This document shows positions 55,255 to 63,797 of a stretch of 64,000 nt of DNA, piece after piece. The notes beneath the pieces were generated by a model that worked only from the letters and a program-made list of their open reading frames with translations, searched no databases and was not told where the DNA came from. The stretch lies in the NCBI RefSeq assembly GCF_004134865.1, contig NZ_SDPO01000003.1, positions 124,001 to 188,000 on the forward strand, written 5' to 3'. Position 1 is the first letter of the stretch, and the number at the start of each line of letters is the position of its first letter. This DNA is from Agromyces fucosus. Its GTDB lineage: Bacteria; Actinomycetota; Actinomycetes; Actinomycetales; Microbacteriaceae. A program made the translations under genes and the position numbers.

Positions 55255-55299
55255 CGGATGCCGCGGCGCAACGCCGGAGCGCCCGCGCCGCGGCATCCG
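55255..55299 (-). terminator. Terminator hairpin after lpd
   Basis: A perfect 15-bp stem (55255-55269 with 55285-55299) with a 15-nt loop, 2 nt beyond the lpd stop on the minus strand. It has the same GGATGCC/GGCATCC core. Confidence 0.85.
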
Positions 55300-55300
55300 A

Positions 55301-56701
55301 TCACATGTTGATCATGTGCCCCGCGAGGCCGTGGAACGTCTCCTGCAGCGCCTCCGACAGGGTCGGGTGGGTGTGCACGTTGCGGGCGAGCTCGAGCGCG
55401 CCGAGGTCCCACTTCTGGGCGAGCGTGAGCTCGGGCAGCAGCTCCGAGACATCCGGTCCGACCATGTGGCCGCCGAGCAGCTCGAGGTGCTTCGCGTCGG
55501 CGACGAGCTTCACGAAGCCGATCGGCTCACCGAGGCCGTTGGCCTTGCCGTTGGCGCTGAACGGGAACTTCGAGACGACCACGTCGTAGCCCTCGTCGCG
55601 GGCCTGCTGCTCGGTGAGCCCGAAGCTCGCGACCTGCGGCGAGCAGAACGTGGCGCGGGGCATCATGCGGTAGTCGCCGAGTTCCATGGTCTCGGCGTCG
55701 CCGATCGTCTCGGCGGCCACGACCCCCTGCGCCTCGGCCACGTGGGCGAGCATGAGCTTCGCGGTGACGTCGCCGATGGCGTAGATGTGCGGCACGTTCG
55801 TGCGCATGCGTTCGTCGATCGCGATGGCCCCGCGCTCGGCGAGGGCCACGCCGGCGGCCTCGAGCCCGAAGCCCTCGACGTTCGGCGCGAAGCCCACGGC
55901 CATGAGCACCTTGTCGACCTCGAGCGAGCCCGGCTGGCCGTCGGACGCCGTGTACGAGACGGTGACGGACGACCCGTTGTCGACGACCGACCCGACCTTC
56001 GTCGAGGTGAGGATCGGCACGCCGAGGTTTCGGTACTGGCGGGTGATCTCCTTGGAGACCTCGACGTCTTCGTTCGGCAGCGCGCGGTCGAGGAACTCGA
56101 TGACCGTGACGTCGACGCCGTAGTTCTTCAGCACGTAGGCGAACTCCATGCCGATGGCCCCGGCGCCGACGATCGCGATCGAGCGCGGCAGGTCGCGGGT
56201 GAGGATCTGCGACTCGTACGTCACGACGTTCTGCGAGAGCTGCACGCCGGGCAGCAGGCGCACGCGCGAGCCGGTCGCGATGATCGCGTTCGCGAACGTG
56301 ACCTGCTCGGTCGTGCCGTCGGACTTCGCGATGTCGATGGCGTTCGGCCCGGTGAACGAGCCCCGCCCGTCGAACTCGGTGATGCCGTTCTTCTTCATGA
56401 GGAAATGCACGCCCTTGACGTGCTTCTCCGACACCTGGCGGCTGCGGTCGAACGCGACGCCGAAGTCGAAGTGCGCGTCGCCCGAGATGCCGAACGTCGC
56501 CGCCTGGTCGTGGAAGATGTGGGCGAGCTCGGCGTTGCGCAGCAGCGCCTTCGACGGGATGCACCCGACGTTCAGGCACACACCGCCCCAGTACCGCTCC
56601 TCGATCACGGCGACGCTGAGACCGAGTTGGGCGGCGCGCACCGCGGCGACGTAGCCGCCGGGACCGGCGCCGAGGACGACGACATCGAAATGGCTGGTCA
56701 T
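55301..56701 (-). CDS. lpd: Dihydrolipoyl dehydrogenase (E3)
   Basis: 466 residues. FAD-binding GAGPGG (11-16), redox-active CLNVGC (Cys42, Cys47) then IPSK, the NAD site [10 protein letters not shown], the second FAD motif YAIGDVT, and the catalytic His-Glu in HTHPTLSE near the C-terminus are all present. It reoxidises dihydrolipoamide for pyruvate and 2-oxoglutarate dehydrogenases or the glycine system. ATG 56701 is 6 nt after TAGGCT (56708-56713), with no ribosome site, so leaderless. No E1/E2 genes are adjacent. Confidence 0.96.
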   Translation of the reverse strand: MTSHFDVVVLGAGPGGYVAAVRAAQLGLSVAVIEERYWGGVCLNVGCIPSKALLRNAELAHIFHDQAATFGISGDAHFDFGVAFDRSRQVSEKHVKGVHFLMKKNGITEFDGRGSFTGPNAIDIAKSDGTTEQVTFANAIIATGSRVRLLPGVQLSQNVVTYESQILTRDLPRSIAIVGAGAIGMEFAYVLKNYGVDVTVIEFLDRALPNEDVEVSKEITRQYRNLGVPILTSTKVGSVVDNGSSVTVSYTASDGQPGSLEVDKVLMAVGFAPNVEGFGLEAAGVALAERGAIAIDERMRTNVPHIYAIGDVTAKLMLAHVAEAQGVVAAETIGDAETMELGDYRMMPRATFCSPQVASFGLTEQQARDEGYDVVVSKFPFSANGKANGLGEPIGFVKLVADAKHLELLGGHMVGPDVSELLPELTLAQKWDLGALELARNVHTHPTLSEALQETFHGLAGHMINM

Positions 56702-56833
56702 GCGTCCAGCCTATGCTCGCAGCACCCGGGAACGGGAGGGCCCGGATGCCGCGACTGCCGAGCTTCGGCGGATTCCGGACATGCACCTCTGCATCCGTGT
56801 CCGACGGTCGGTGGCCGGGCGTACGCTCGACCG

Positions 56834-57838
56834 GTGAGCACCAGCACCACCCCGAGCGCCCCGGCCGGCACGGCCGCCGCGGCATCCGCACCGTCGCAGT
56901 CGAACCGGCTGTCGACGTGGCTGCAGTTCCTCGGCATGGGCGTGGTCTGGGGTGCCAGCTTCCTGTTCATGAAGGTCGCCCTCGAGGGGGTCGGCTTCAC
57001 GCAGGTGGCGTGGTCGCGGCTCGTGCTCGGCGGACTGACGCTCGGGGTCATCGTGCTCGTCATGCGACCGCGCGTCGCGTCGCCGACGGGGGAGCGCGGG
57101 CCGGTGCTGCCGCGGCAGCCCATCGTCTGGCTGCACTTCGCGGTCATCGCGATCAGCGGATGCGTCGTGCCCCACATGCTCTTCGCGTGGGCCGAACTGC
57201 ACGTCTCGTCGAGCCTCGCCTCGATCTACAACGCCGTCACCCCCATCACGACGGCGCTCATGGCGACGCTCGCGTTCCGCGTCGAGAAGCTCGTCGCCGC
57301 CCAATGGGCCGGGGTGCTCGTCGGCATCGCCGGTGTCGTCGTGATCATCGGGCCGTGGCAGTACGCTGCGCTCACCGGGAGCCTCCTCGGCCAGCTCGCG
57401 TGCCTCGGCGCAGCCGTCTGCTACGGCTTCACGTTCGGCTACACCCGCAAGTTCCTGAGCACCCGGCCGATCGCTCCGGCGACGTTCGCCTTCCTGAACA
57501 TCGGCATCGCGGGCGCGATCATGCTCGTGCTGACCCCGGTGATCGCGTGGCAGCCGGTCGAACTCGACCTCGCGATCGTCGGCTCCCTCCTCGCCCTCGG
57601 CGTGCTCGGCACGGGGCTCGCCTACATCTGGAACATCAACGTGCTGCGCGCCTGGGGTCCGACGAACGCGTCGACCGTCACGTACGTCACGCCCGTGGTC
57701 GGCGTCGCACTCGGGGTTCTGCTGCTCGGCGAGCGCTTCTCGTGGCACGAGCCGATCGGCGCGGTGCTCGTGCTCCTCGGCATCCTGCTCGCGCAGGGGC
57801 GCCTGCGCCTGCCGCGTCGCGCCCCAATCGCGGGCTGA
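56834..57838 (+). CDS. EamA/DMT-family transporter
   Basis: 334 residues with ten membrane helices in two EamA halves (MGVVWGASFLFMKVALEGV and AAVCYGFTFGYTRKFLS; closing VGVALGVLLLGERFSWHEPIGAVLVLLGILL). It is a drug/metabolite exporter of unknown substrate. GTG 56834 is 6 nt after TACGCT (56822-56827), with no ribosome site. It is divergent from lpd across 132 bp, so the two -10 elements lie back to back. The perfect inverted repeat at 57995 lies 156 nt past its stop. Confidence 0.9.
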   Translation: MSTSTTPSAPAGTAAAASAPSQSNRLSTWLQFLGMGVVWGASFLFMKVALEGVGFTQVAWSRLVLGGLTLGVIVLVMRPRVASPTGERGPVLPRQPIVWLHFAVIAISGCVVPHMLFAWAELHVSSSLASIYNAVTPITTALMATLAFRVEKLVAAQWAGVLVGIAGVVVIIGPWQYAALTGSLLGQLACLGAAVCYGFTFGYTRKFLSTRPIAPATFAFLNIGIAGAIMLVLTPVIAWQPVELDLAIVGSLLALGVLGTGLAYIWNINVLRAWGPTNASTVTYVTPVVGVALGVLLLGERFSWHEPIGAVLVLLGILLAQGRLRLPRRAPIAG

Positions 57839-57994
57839 CCGCCGGCTCGCCCTGCCCCGCCCGCCCCGCCTCGACCCTCGGCCCGCACGCGCGCCTCGCC
57901 GCGCCCTAACTGCATGCCACCCGCGCCTCCGCTGCCCTGGGCCGCCCCATCCGCTGCCGACTGCGCCGCACCTACTCTGCGCCTGCGCAGTTCA

Positions 57995-58054
57995 GGACCA
58001 CTCGTGTCGCACGGGACACGAGATGTCGGGTGTCCCGTGCGACACGAGTGGTCC
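57995..58054. repeat. 25-bp perfect inverted repeat
   Basis: Bases 57995-58019 are exactly complementary to 58030-58054, with a 10-nt loop (58020-58029). It lies in the 329-bp gap between the EamA gene and the GntR operon, which otherwise holds only that operon's promoter and operator. It may be a terminator, a small palindromic repeat element or a cruciform-type protein site. Confidence 0.9.
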
Positions 58055-58075
58055 CGACCGCGACCGAACTCGGGG

Positions 58076-58128
58076 TTGACAGCCGCACACGTACATGGTT
58101 GGTTAGTTACACAAGTAATGAACCAACC
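58076..58128 (+). promoter_or_regulatory. Promoter with YtrA-type palindromic operator
   Basis: TTGACA (58076-58081) is a -35 box. The -10 region lies within a palindrome with arms GGTTGGTT (58097-58104) and AACCAACC (58121-58128) and inner TTAC/GTAA (58107-58110 with 58115-58118). YtrA-family GntR regulators bind such sites upstream of their own operons, so autorepression is expected. Confidence 0.8.
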
Positions 58129-58167
58129 AAGGTTCTTGCGCAGAACACGGCACACAGTTGGGCGGAC

Positions 58168-58527
58168 ATGGACGAATCGCGTCCGATCTTCATCCAGATC
58201 GCAGAGCAGATCGAGAACGACATCATCGACGGCACGCTGCCCGAGGGCGGCCAGATCCCGTCGACGAACGAGTTCGCGTCGTTCCTCCGCGTCAATCCGG
58301 CCACAGCACTGAAAGGGGTGACCCGCCTTGTCGACGACGGCATCGTGGAGAAGCGAAGGGGCATCGGCATGTTCGTGACGACCGGTGCCCGCGAACGGCT
58401 CGTCGAACGCCGGCGGGCGGGCTTCGCCGCCGAATTCCTCAGACCACTCATCATCGAGGCCGAGAAGCTCGGCATCGGCATCGACGAACTCGCGGGCATG
58501 CTCCGCGCGGAAAGGATCGAATCATGA
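58168..58527 (+). CDS. GntR-family transcriptional regulator, YtrA subfamily
   Basis: 119 residues. A winged helix (PIFIQIAEQIENDIIDGTLPEGGQIPSTNEFASFLRVNPATALKGVTRLVDDGIVEKRRGIGMFV, 6-70) is followed by a short two-helix tail, the size and form of YtrA regulators that lack a ligand domain. These usually control an ABC transporter in the same operon. The ATG at 58168 is chosen because homology starts there, even though the frame is open upstream. Its stop overlaps the ATPase start (ATGA). Confidence 0.93.
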   Translation: MDESRPIFIQIAEQIENDIIDGTLPEGGQIPSTNEFASFLRVNPATALKGVTRLVDDGIVEKRRGIGMFVTTGARERLVERRRAGFAAEFLRPLIIEAEKLGIGIDELAGMLRAERIES

Positions 58528-59429
58528 CCGGCACAGTGGTGCGCGCCACGGGCCTCACGAAGCGCTACGGCTCCTTCACGGCCGTCGACGCGGTCGACTT
58601 CACACTCGAGGAGAACCGCATCTACGGACTCCTCGGCCGGAACGGCGCGGGCAAGACGACGATCATGCAGCTGCTCACCGGCCAGCTCTTCGCGAACGCC
58701 GGTTCGCTCGAGGTGTTCGGCCGCGAGCCGGCCGAGCACGCCGACGTACTGCGACGCATGTGCTTCATCGCCGAGTCGCAGCGCTACCCCGAGGACTTCA
58801 CGCCGGCGCACGTCTTCAAGTCCGCACCGTGGTTCTTCGAGAACTGGGATGCCACGTTCGCCGAGCAGCTCGTCGCCGACTTCCGCCTGCCGGTGAAGCG
58901 ACGCATCAAGAAGCTCTCACGCGGTCAGCTCTCGGCCGTCGGCGTGATCGTGGGTCTCGCGAGCCGCGCACCGCTGACGTTCTTCGACGAGCCCTACCTC
59001 GGCCTCGACGCGGTCGCACGGCACATCTTCTACGATCGCCTGCTCGAGGACTACGCCGAGCACCCGCGCACGATCGTGCTCTCGACCCACCTCATCGACG
59101 AGGTCGCGAACCTGCTCGAACACGTGATCCTCATCGACCAGGGGCGGATCCTCCTCGACAGCGACGCCGACGAGGTGCGCGGCTCGGCCACCACCATCGC
59201 CGGACCCCGCGCCGTGGTCGAGTCCTTCGTCGCCGACCGGCCCGTGATCGGGCGGGAAGGCCTCGGCGGACTGGCTTCCGTCACCATCGACGGTCGTCTC
59301 GAACAGCGCGACCGCATCCAGGCAGCCGAGCTCGGCCTCGAGCTCGCGCCCGTCTCGCTCCAGCAGCTCATCGTGCACCTGACCGGCACCGACCTCGCCG
59401 GTTCGACCGAACAGGAGGCAGCAGCATGA
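58524..59429 (+). CDS. ABC transporter ATP-binding protein (YtrB-like)
   Basis: 301 residues. Walker A GRNGAGKT (38-45), signature LSRGQ (131-135, Arg for Gly), Walker B LTFFDEP (151-157), and the switch His in LSTHLIDE. It energises the membrane partner encoded next, both ends being joined by ATGA overlaps. YtrA-linked exporters answer cell-wall antibiotics in Bacillus; that role here is inferred. The Arg in the signature motif is unusual but is seen in related YtrB-type ATPases. Confidence 0.93.
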   Translation: MTGTVVRATGLTKRYGSFTAVDAVDFTLEENRIYGLLGRNGAGKTTIMQLLTGQLFANAGSLEVFGREPAEHADVLRRMCFIAESQRYPEDFTPAHVFKSAPWFFENWDATFAEQLVADFRLPVKRRIKKLSRGQLSAVGVIVGLASRAPLTFFDEPYLGLDAVARHIFYDRLLEDYAEHPRTIVLSTHLIDEVANLLEHVILIDQGRILLDSDADEVRGSATTIAGPRAVVESFVADRPVIGREGLGGLASVTIDGRLEQRDRIQAAELGLELAPVSLQQLIVHLTGTDLAGSTEQEAAA

Positions 59430-60196
59430 CCGCCGTCGCGACCGCACCCGTCGTGCGCACCGAGACCCGCTCGCGGGCCCATGAGATCTGGCGCATCCTG
59501 CGCCTGCACGCCGTCAATCCGTGGATCTTCTTCGGCATCCCGTGGATCATCCTCGGCGCCGCCTGGGCGATCTCCATCATCATCACGCTCATCATCCGGG
59601 CGGGTTCCGGCGGGGACGTGACCACCGAAGACCTCGAGAACATGCGTTACAGCTGGGCCGTGCTCTCGCCGCAGTGGTACCTCGTGGTGGTCGGCGTGCA
59701 GGCGATCGGCCTCACCTTCTCGTTCGCCCTCGGGTTCGGCGCGACGCGCCGCGATTTCTGGGTCGGTACGAGTGCCATGTTCGTGCTCGTCTCGGTGATG
59801 TACGCGGTGGCGATCGCGACGCTCGTGCAGCTCGAGATCGCGACGGGCGGCTGGTGGCTCGGCACGCACATGTTCGATGCGCTCTGGTACGGCCAGAGCT
59901 GGATCGTCGACTTCTACACGAGCTTCGCGCTGCAGCTCCTCGTGCTCTTCATCGGCGCGAGCGTCACGACCGTGTACATGCGGTGGCGCATCCCGGGCAT
60001 GCTGATCCTGTTGTTCAGCGTGATCGCCCTGCTGCTCGTCGCGATCGCGGCGGTCACGCTCAGCGGCTCGTGGCCCGCGGTGTTCGCGTGGTTCGGGAGC
60101 ATCGGCATCGTCGGGGTCTTCACCGTGATCCTGGCGCTCGCAGCCGTCTCCGCCGTCGTCGGGTTCTTCGTGATCCGGTGGGCGACACCCCGCTGA
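59426..60196 (+). CDS. ABC transporter membrane subunit
   Basis: 256 residues with six membrane helices (for example WIFFGIPWIILGAAWAISIIITLIIRA and AIGLTFSFALGFGATRRDF). It has no recognisable named family beyond ABC-2-like permeases of YtrA-type operons, and it is paired with the preceding ATPase by ATGA overlap. The segment LGFGATRRDF is typical of such small permeases. The operon ends with the hairpin at 60217-60250. Substrate unknown. Confidence 0.85.
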   Translation: MTAVATAPVVRTETRSRAHEIWRILRLHAVNPWIFFGIPWIILGAAWAISIIITLIIRAGSGGDVTTEDLENMRYSWAVLSPQWYLVVVGVQAIGLTFSFALGFGATRRDFWVGTSAMFVLVSVMYAVAIATLVQLEIATGGWWLGTHMFDALWYGQSWIVDFYTSFALQLLVLFIGASVTTVYMRWRIPGMLILLFSVIALLLVAIAAVTLSGSWPAVFAWFGSIGIVGVFTVILALAAVSAVVGFFVIRWATPR

Positions 60197-60216
60197 TCGA
60201 GCGGGTCATGGGCCGC

Positions 60217-60250
60217 GGCGCGGCATCCGGTGGGGGTCGGATGCCGCGCC
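60217..60250 (+). terminator. Terminator hairpin of the GntR-ABC operon
   Basis: A perfect 13-bp stem (60217-60229 with 60238-60250) and 8-nt loop, 20 nt past the stop, again with the GGCATCC/GGATGCC core. Confidence 0.85.
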
Positions 60251-60358
60251 GCATCCGTCTGCGAACCGCACTGTCATCCGGGAGGATGACGAGGGCGGCG
60301 CACGAATACGGCGCGCGACCGACGCGCCGCCCCGGCCCGCCCCGGCAGGCTCGAGGGT

Positions 60359-61060
60359 ATGAGTTCCTTCGTGATCGAGGCATCCGGCCTCAGCAAGTCG
60401 TTCGGCCAGACGCATGCCCTCTCGGGCGTCGACCTCCAGGTGCGCACCGGGGAGGCGATCGCCATCATGGGCGCCTCCGGCTCGGGCAAGACGACCCTCC
60501 TGCACTGCCTCGCGGGCATCACCCGCCCCGACGCCGGCACGGTCGCCTTCCAATCGGGAGCGGGCCGGGTCGACGTCACGGCGCTCGGCGAGCGCGAGCG
60601 TTCACGGCTGCGGCGGGAGGCGTACGGCTTCGTCTTCCAGCAGGGGCTGCTCATTCCCGAGCTCACGGCGGTCGAGAACGTCGCGCTGGCCCTCATGCTG
60701 AACGGGATGCCGCGCGCCCGCGCCGAGGAGTACGGGCGCGGTTGGCTCGGGGCGCTCGGCCTCGCCGGCATGGAGGACCGCCGGATCGGCCAGCTCTCGG
60801 GCGGCCAGGCGCAGCGCGTCGCGATCGCGCGGGCGCAGGTGACCGGGGCATCCGTCGTCTTCGCCGACGAGCCGACGGGCGCGCTCGACTCGGCCACCTC
60901 GGCCGAGGTGATGCAGGCGCTCCTCGACTCGACGACCGGTCAGGGCCGCACCCTCGTCGTCGTCACGCATGACGCGGATGTCGCGGGGCGGTGCACCCGC
61001 ATCGTCGACATGCGCGACGGGCGCATCGTTGGCGAGCGCGTGCCCGGAGTCGCGGCATGA
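60359..61060 (+). CDS. ABC transporter ATP-binding protein, MacB/LolD type
   Basis: 233 residues. Walker A GASGSGKT (38-45), signature LSGGQ (146-150), Walker B and D-loop VVFADEPTGALD (167-178), and switch His in VVTHDADVA. The EPTGALD motif places it with ATPases that pair with FtsX/MacB-type permeases, one of which follows with an ATGA overlap. These act as mechanotransmission or export systems. ATG 60359 has GAGGG closely upstream. Confidence 0.95.
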   Translation: MSSFVIEASGLSKSFGQTHALSGVDLQVRTGEAIAIMGASGSGKTTLLHCLAGITRPDAGTVAFQSGAGRVDVTALGERERSRLRREAYGFVFQQGLLIPELTAVENVALALMLNGMPRARAEEYGRGWLGALGLAGMEDRRIGQLSGGQAQRVAIARAQVTGASVVFADEPTGALDSATSAEVMQALLDSTTGQGRTLVVVTHDADVAGRCTRIVDMRDGRIVGERVPGVAA

Positions 61061-62376
61061 TCGCCCGCGTCGCGTGGCTGCTCGCCCGGCCCGGCACGGC
61101 CGGTGCCGCCGCGAGCCTCCTGCCCGTCACGGCCTTCGCGATCGTGACCTCGCTGCTCCTCGTCGTGCTCGGCGGCGCGCAGTCGTTCTGGACGTGGCCC
61201 GACGAGATCGGCGTGACCTACCAGGCGCTCGCGGTCATCGCCCTCGTGCTGCTCGTGGTGCCGCTCGCCTCGCTCGGCGGCGCGGCCGCGCGTCTCTCGG
61301 CACGGCGCCGCGACGACCGGCTCGCGACCCTCCGGCTGCTCGGGGCGACGCCGGCGACGGTCTCGGAGCTCGCCGTGCTCGAGTCGGTCGTGCTCGCCGC
61401 GGCCGGCGCCGTCGCGGGCGTCGTGCTGTACTTCCTGCTCGTCCCGCTCGTCGCGCTGATCCCGTTCCGCGGCGAGGCCCTCGGCGTCGACGGCGTGCTG
61501 CTCGGCGTGCCCGCGCTCGCCGCCGTGTTCGGCGGCGTCGTGCTGCTCGCCGCGGCGAGCGCCGTGCTGGGCCTCCGCCAGGTCGTGATCTCGCCGCTCG
61601 GCGTGCGCACGAAGCAGGACGCCCCGAAGCTGCACTGGCTCCGCATCGTGCTCGGCATCGCGGTCATCGCGCTCGCGTTCCTCATGATGTCCGTGCTGCA
61701 GGTGGCGGGCTCGGTGATGATCATCCTCGGGATGCTCGGCGCGGCCTTCGGCGGCACCATCGCGGTGCTGAACCTCATCGGTCCGTGGGTCATCCGGCTC
61801 GTCGCGCAGTCGCAGGCGAGGCGCGCGAAGACCCCCGCGCGGCTGCTCGCAGCCCGGTCGGTGCTCGAGTCGCCGAAGGCGGCCTGGCGGCAGGTCTCTG
61901 GCGTCGCGATGACGAGCTTCATGGCCGTCTTCGCGGGTACCGGCATCGCGCTGCTCGACTCGTTCGGCGAGGCGGGCGACGTGGAGTCGCAGCAGCTCTT
62001 CGCCGACATCCGCACGGGCATCCTCATCACGGTGATCGGCTCGTTCCTCATGGTCGCGAGCTCGGTCGGCGTGAACCAGGCCGCGGGCATCCTCGACCGC
62101 GGCGAGCTGTACCGCTCGCTCGACATGCTCGGCATGCCGACGCCGACCATGGACGCCGCGCGGCGCCGCGCGGTCATGTCGCCGCTGCGCATCACGGCGC
62201 TCGGGTCGGCGGTGACCGCCGCCGTCGTGATGCTGCCGCTCACGGGCGCCGCGATCATCGTCGCGCCGCTGTCGCTCGCGGTCATCGCCGGCGTGCTCGC
62301 CGCGGGCATCGGGGTCGTGTGGCTCGGCCTCCTCGCGACGAAGCCCATGCTCGAGCGGGCGGCGGCGGGCGCCTGA
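61057..62376 (+). CDS. FtsX-type ABC permease
   Basis: 439 residues, about eight membrane helices in two FtsX-like halves (ARRRDDRLATLRLLGATPATVSELAVLESVVLAAAGAV early; GELYRSLDMLGMPTPTMDAARRRAVMSPLRITALGSA late). It lacks a large extracytoplasmic domain of the MacB kind. The partner ATPase overlaps by ATGA. Such pairs often export or sense antimicrobial peptides, but the substrate here is unknown. It is convergent with the next gene after 29 bp and no clear hairpin is seen between them. Confidence 0.92.
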   Translation: MIARVAWLLARPGTAGAAASLLPVTAFAIVTSLLLVVLGGAQSFWTWPDEIGVTYQALAVIALVLLVVPLASLGGAAARLSARRRDDRLATLRLLGATPATVSELAVLESVVLAAAGAVAGVVLYFLLVPLVALIPFRGEALGVDGVLLGVPALAAVFGGVVLLAAASAVLGLRQVVISPLGVRTKQDAPKLHWLRIVLGIAVIALAFLMMSVLQVAGSVMIILGMLGAAFGGTIAVLNLIGPWVIRLVAQSQARRAKTPARLLAARSVLESPKAAWRQVSGVAMTSFMAVFAGTGIALLDSFGEAGDVESQQLFADIRTGILITVIGSFLMVASSVGVNQAAGILDRGELYRSLDMLGMPTPTMDAARRRAVMSPLRITALGSAVTAAVVMLPLTGAAIIVAPLSLAVIAGVLAAGIGVVWLGLLATKPMLERAAAGA

Positions 62377-62405
62377 GCCGCCGCCGCCACTGAGCAACGC
62401 CACGA

Positions 62406-62888
62406 TCAGACGCGTGTCATCGTCGACGGGTAACCGCCGTCGCCCGGGTAGACCCAGGCCCCGTCGACGACCCGGTCGTCCGCGCTGAAGGTGCCCCGGA
62501 AGTAGGCGGGACTTCCCTTCGCGCCGCCCCAGATCGTGAGCACGTCGCCGACGAGCTCGTAGACGTAGTCGAGCGTGTTGCCCGCCGAGTCGTAGAAGCG
62601 CGAGACGACGTCGGCGCCCGCGGGTTCGCCGAACGGGTGCAGGTGGCCGATCACCTCCAGGCCGGTGATCGGCTGCCCGAACTGGCTGAGCTCGACGTGC
62701 TGCAGCAGGAAATGGCCGCCCTGCATCCACTCGTAGCGAACAGTGCCCTCTGCGCCGCCGGTCACCGTCCAGGTGCCGACGAGTCGGTCGAGCGCTCGCA
62801 CCTCGAGCGAGGGCACCTGCGGTTCGCCGAGTCCGAAGGCGTCGATGTCGCCCGTGGTCGGGTCGGTGGTCGCGGTGTCGTCGTTCAT
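62406..62888 (-). CDS. DUF1579-like protein
   Basis: 160 residues. The core LVGTWTVTGGAEGTVRYEWMQGGHFLLQHVEL and GDVLTIWGGAKGSPAYFRGTFSADDRVVDGAW look like the beta-barrel DUF1579 or lipocalin-like group of unknown function. The ATG at 62888 has AGAGGAA upstream. It shares a mirror-image promoter region with the divergent DUF998 gene. No signal peptide, so cytoplasmic. Confidence 0.8.
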   Translation of the reverse strand: MNDDTATTDPTTGDIDAFGLGEPQVPSLEVRALDRLVGTWTVTGGAEGTVRYEWMQGGHFLLQHVELSQFGQPITGLEVIGHLHPFGEPAGADVVSRFYDSAGNTLDYVYELVGDVLTIWGGAKGSPAYFRGTFSADDRVVDGAWVYPGDGGYPSTMTRV

Positions 62889-62933
62889 GGTCGTTCCTCT
62901 CGTTCGCGGCGCACCGGTCTGCGCCGTCACGGA

Positions 62934-62965
62934 TACCTCGGAGCCGGCGTCCCGGCCTTGACATC
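62934..62965 (-). promoter_or_regulatory. Mirror promoter, leftward copy (ECF-like)
   Basis: On the minus strand: GATGTCAAG (62965-62957), 13 nt, CTCCGAGGTA (62943-62934). A start near 62928 gives a 40-nt leader for the DUF1579-like gene. The sequence and spacing match the rightward copy exactly in both boxes. Confidence 0.7.
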
Positions 62966-62999
62966 CGGGCCGGAGATCTCCCCGACGAATCTCGGCGGC

Positions 63000-63031
63000 G
63001 ATGTCAAGACGGTGTCGGCGACTCCGAGGTA
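63000..63031 (+). promoter_or_regulatory. Mirror promoter, rightward copy (ECF-like)
   Basis: GATGTCAAG (63000-63008), 13 nt, CTCCGAGGTA (63022-63031), followed by the DUF998 gene 40 nt on. TGTCAA...CGA is similar to the TGTCGA...CGA motif reported for ECF42 promoters. Confidence 0.7.
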
Positions 63032-63070
63032 GCGGTACAGGAACGATTCCGAACCCACCGGGAGGACACC

Positions 63071-63730
63071 ATGACCGCACACCTCGACCACCGGGCACGC
63101 GCCGAGTCGCCGACCGGCGCTCGACGCGAGTCCACTCGCCGCCTCGCAGCGGCCGCCGCGCTCGCCGGCCCGCTCTTCTACGCCTCGGCGATCATCCAGA
63201 TGCTCACGCGGCCCGGCTTCGACCTGCGCGTGCACCCCATCAGCCAGCTCTCCACCGGGACGCTCGGGTGGATCCAGATCGCGACGTTCGTGCTCACTGG
63301 CCTCGGCGTGATCGCCCTCGCGATCGTGCACCGCCGGGTCGTCGTCGAAGGGTTGGGCAGACGTGCCGCGCCGCTCTTCATCGGCATCTTCGGCGCCGGG
63401 TTCGTCGCGGCCGGGTGCTTCACGATGGATCCGCAGCTCGGCTTCCCGCTCGGAGCGCCGCAGGGAGTCGTGCCGATGTCGTGGCACTCGGTCGTGCACT
63501 CGGCGGCCGCCGCGATCGCGTTCACCGCGCTCGCGGTCGCCTGCATCGTGCTGCTCGTCCGCGACATCCGTCGCCGCGCGGTCTGGCCTGCCATCGGCAA
63601 CGGTGTGACCGCCCTGGTGCTGCTGCTGCCCGTCACCCCGGAGAGTGCGAGCGTGCAGGTCGCGCTCACCGGCGTCATCGCCTTCACGTGGACGACGCTG
63701 GTCGCGCTGAGACTCCGACGGGCCGCGTGA
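63071..63730 (+). CDS. DUF998 family membrane protein
   Basis: 219 residues, six membrane helices. LAGPLFYASAIIQMLTRPGFDLRVHPISQLSTGTLGWIQIATFVLTGLG is the standard DUF998 opening; HPISQLS is the family motif. Function unknown. ATG 63071 follows GGGAGGA. DUF998 genes are often near YCII/DGPF proteins and ECF42 sigma factors, as the next gene suggests. Confidence 0.92.
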   Translation: MTAHLDHRARAESPTGARRESTRRLAAAAALAGPLFYASAIIQMLTRPGFDLRVHPISQLSTGTLGWIQIATFVLTGLGVIALAIVHRRVVVEGLGRRAAPLFIGIFGAGFVAAGCFTMDPQLGFPLGAPQGVVPMSWHSVVHSAAAAIAFTALAVACIVLLVRDIRRRAVWPAIGNGVTALVLLLPVTPESASVQVALTGVIAFTWTTLVALRLRRAA

Positions 63731-63797
63731 CCCCTCGATCCCCATCATCGATTCGAATAGCGTGGCGTCGACGGCGCCTTCTGGAAGGACATCGCTC

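Noticed and set aside
57839..58167. Hidden small gene or tRNA between the EamA and GntR genes
   Set aside because: No start codon with a usable frame or cloverleaf was found; the space is taken up by the inverted repeat, promoter and operator.
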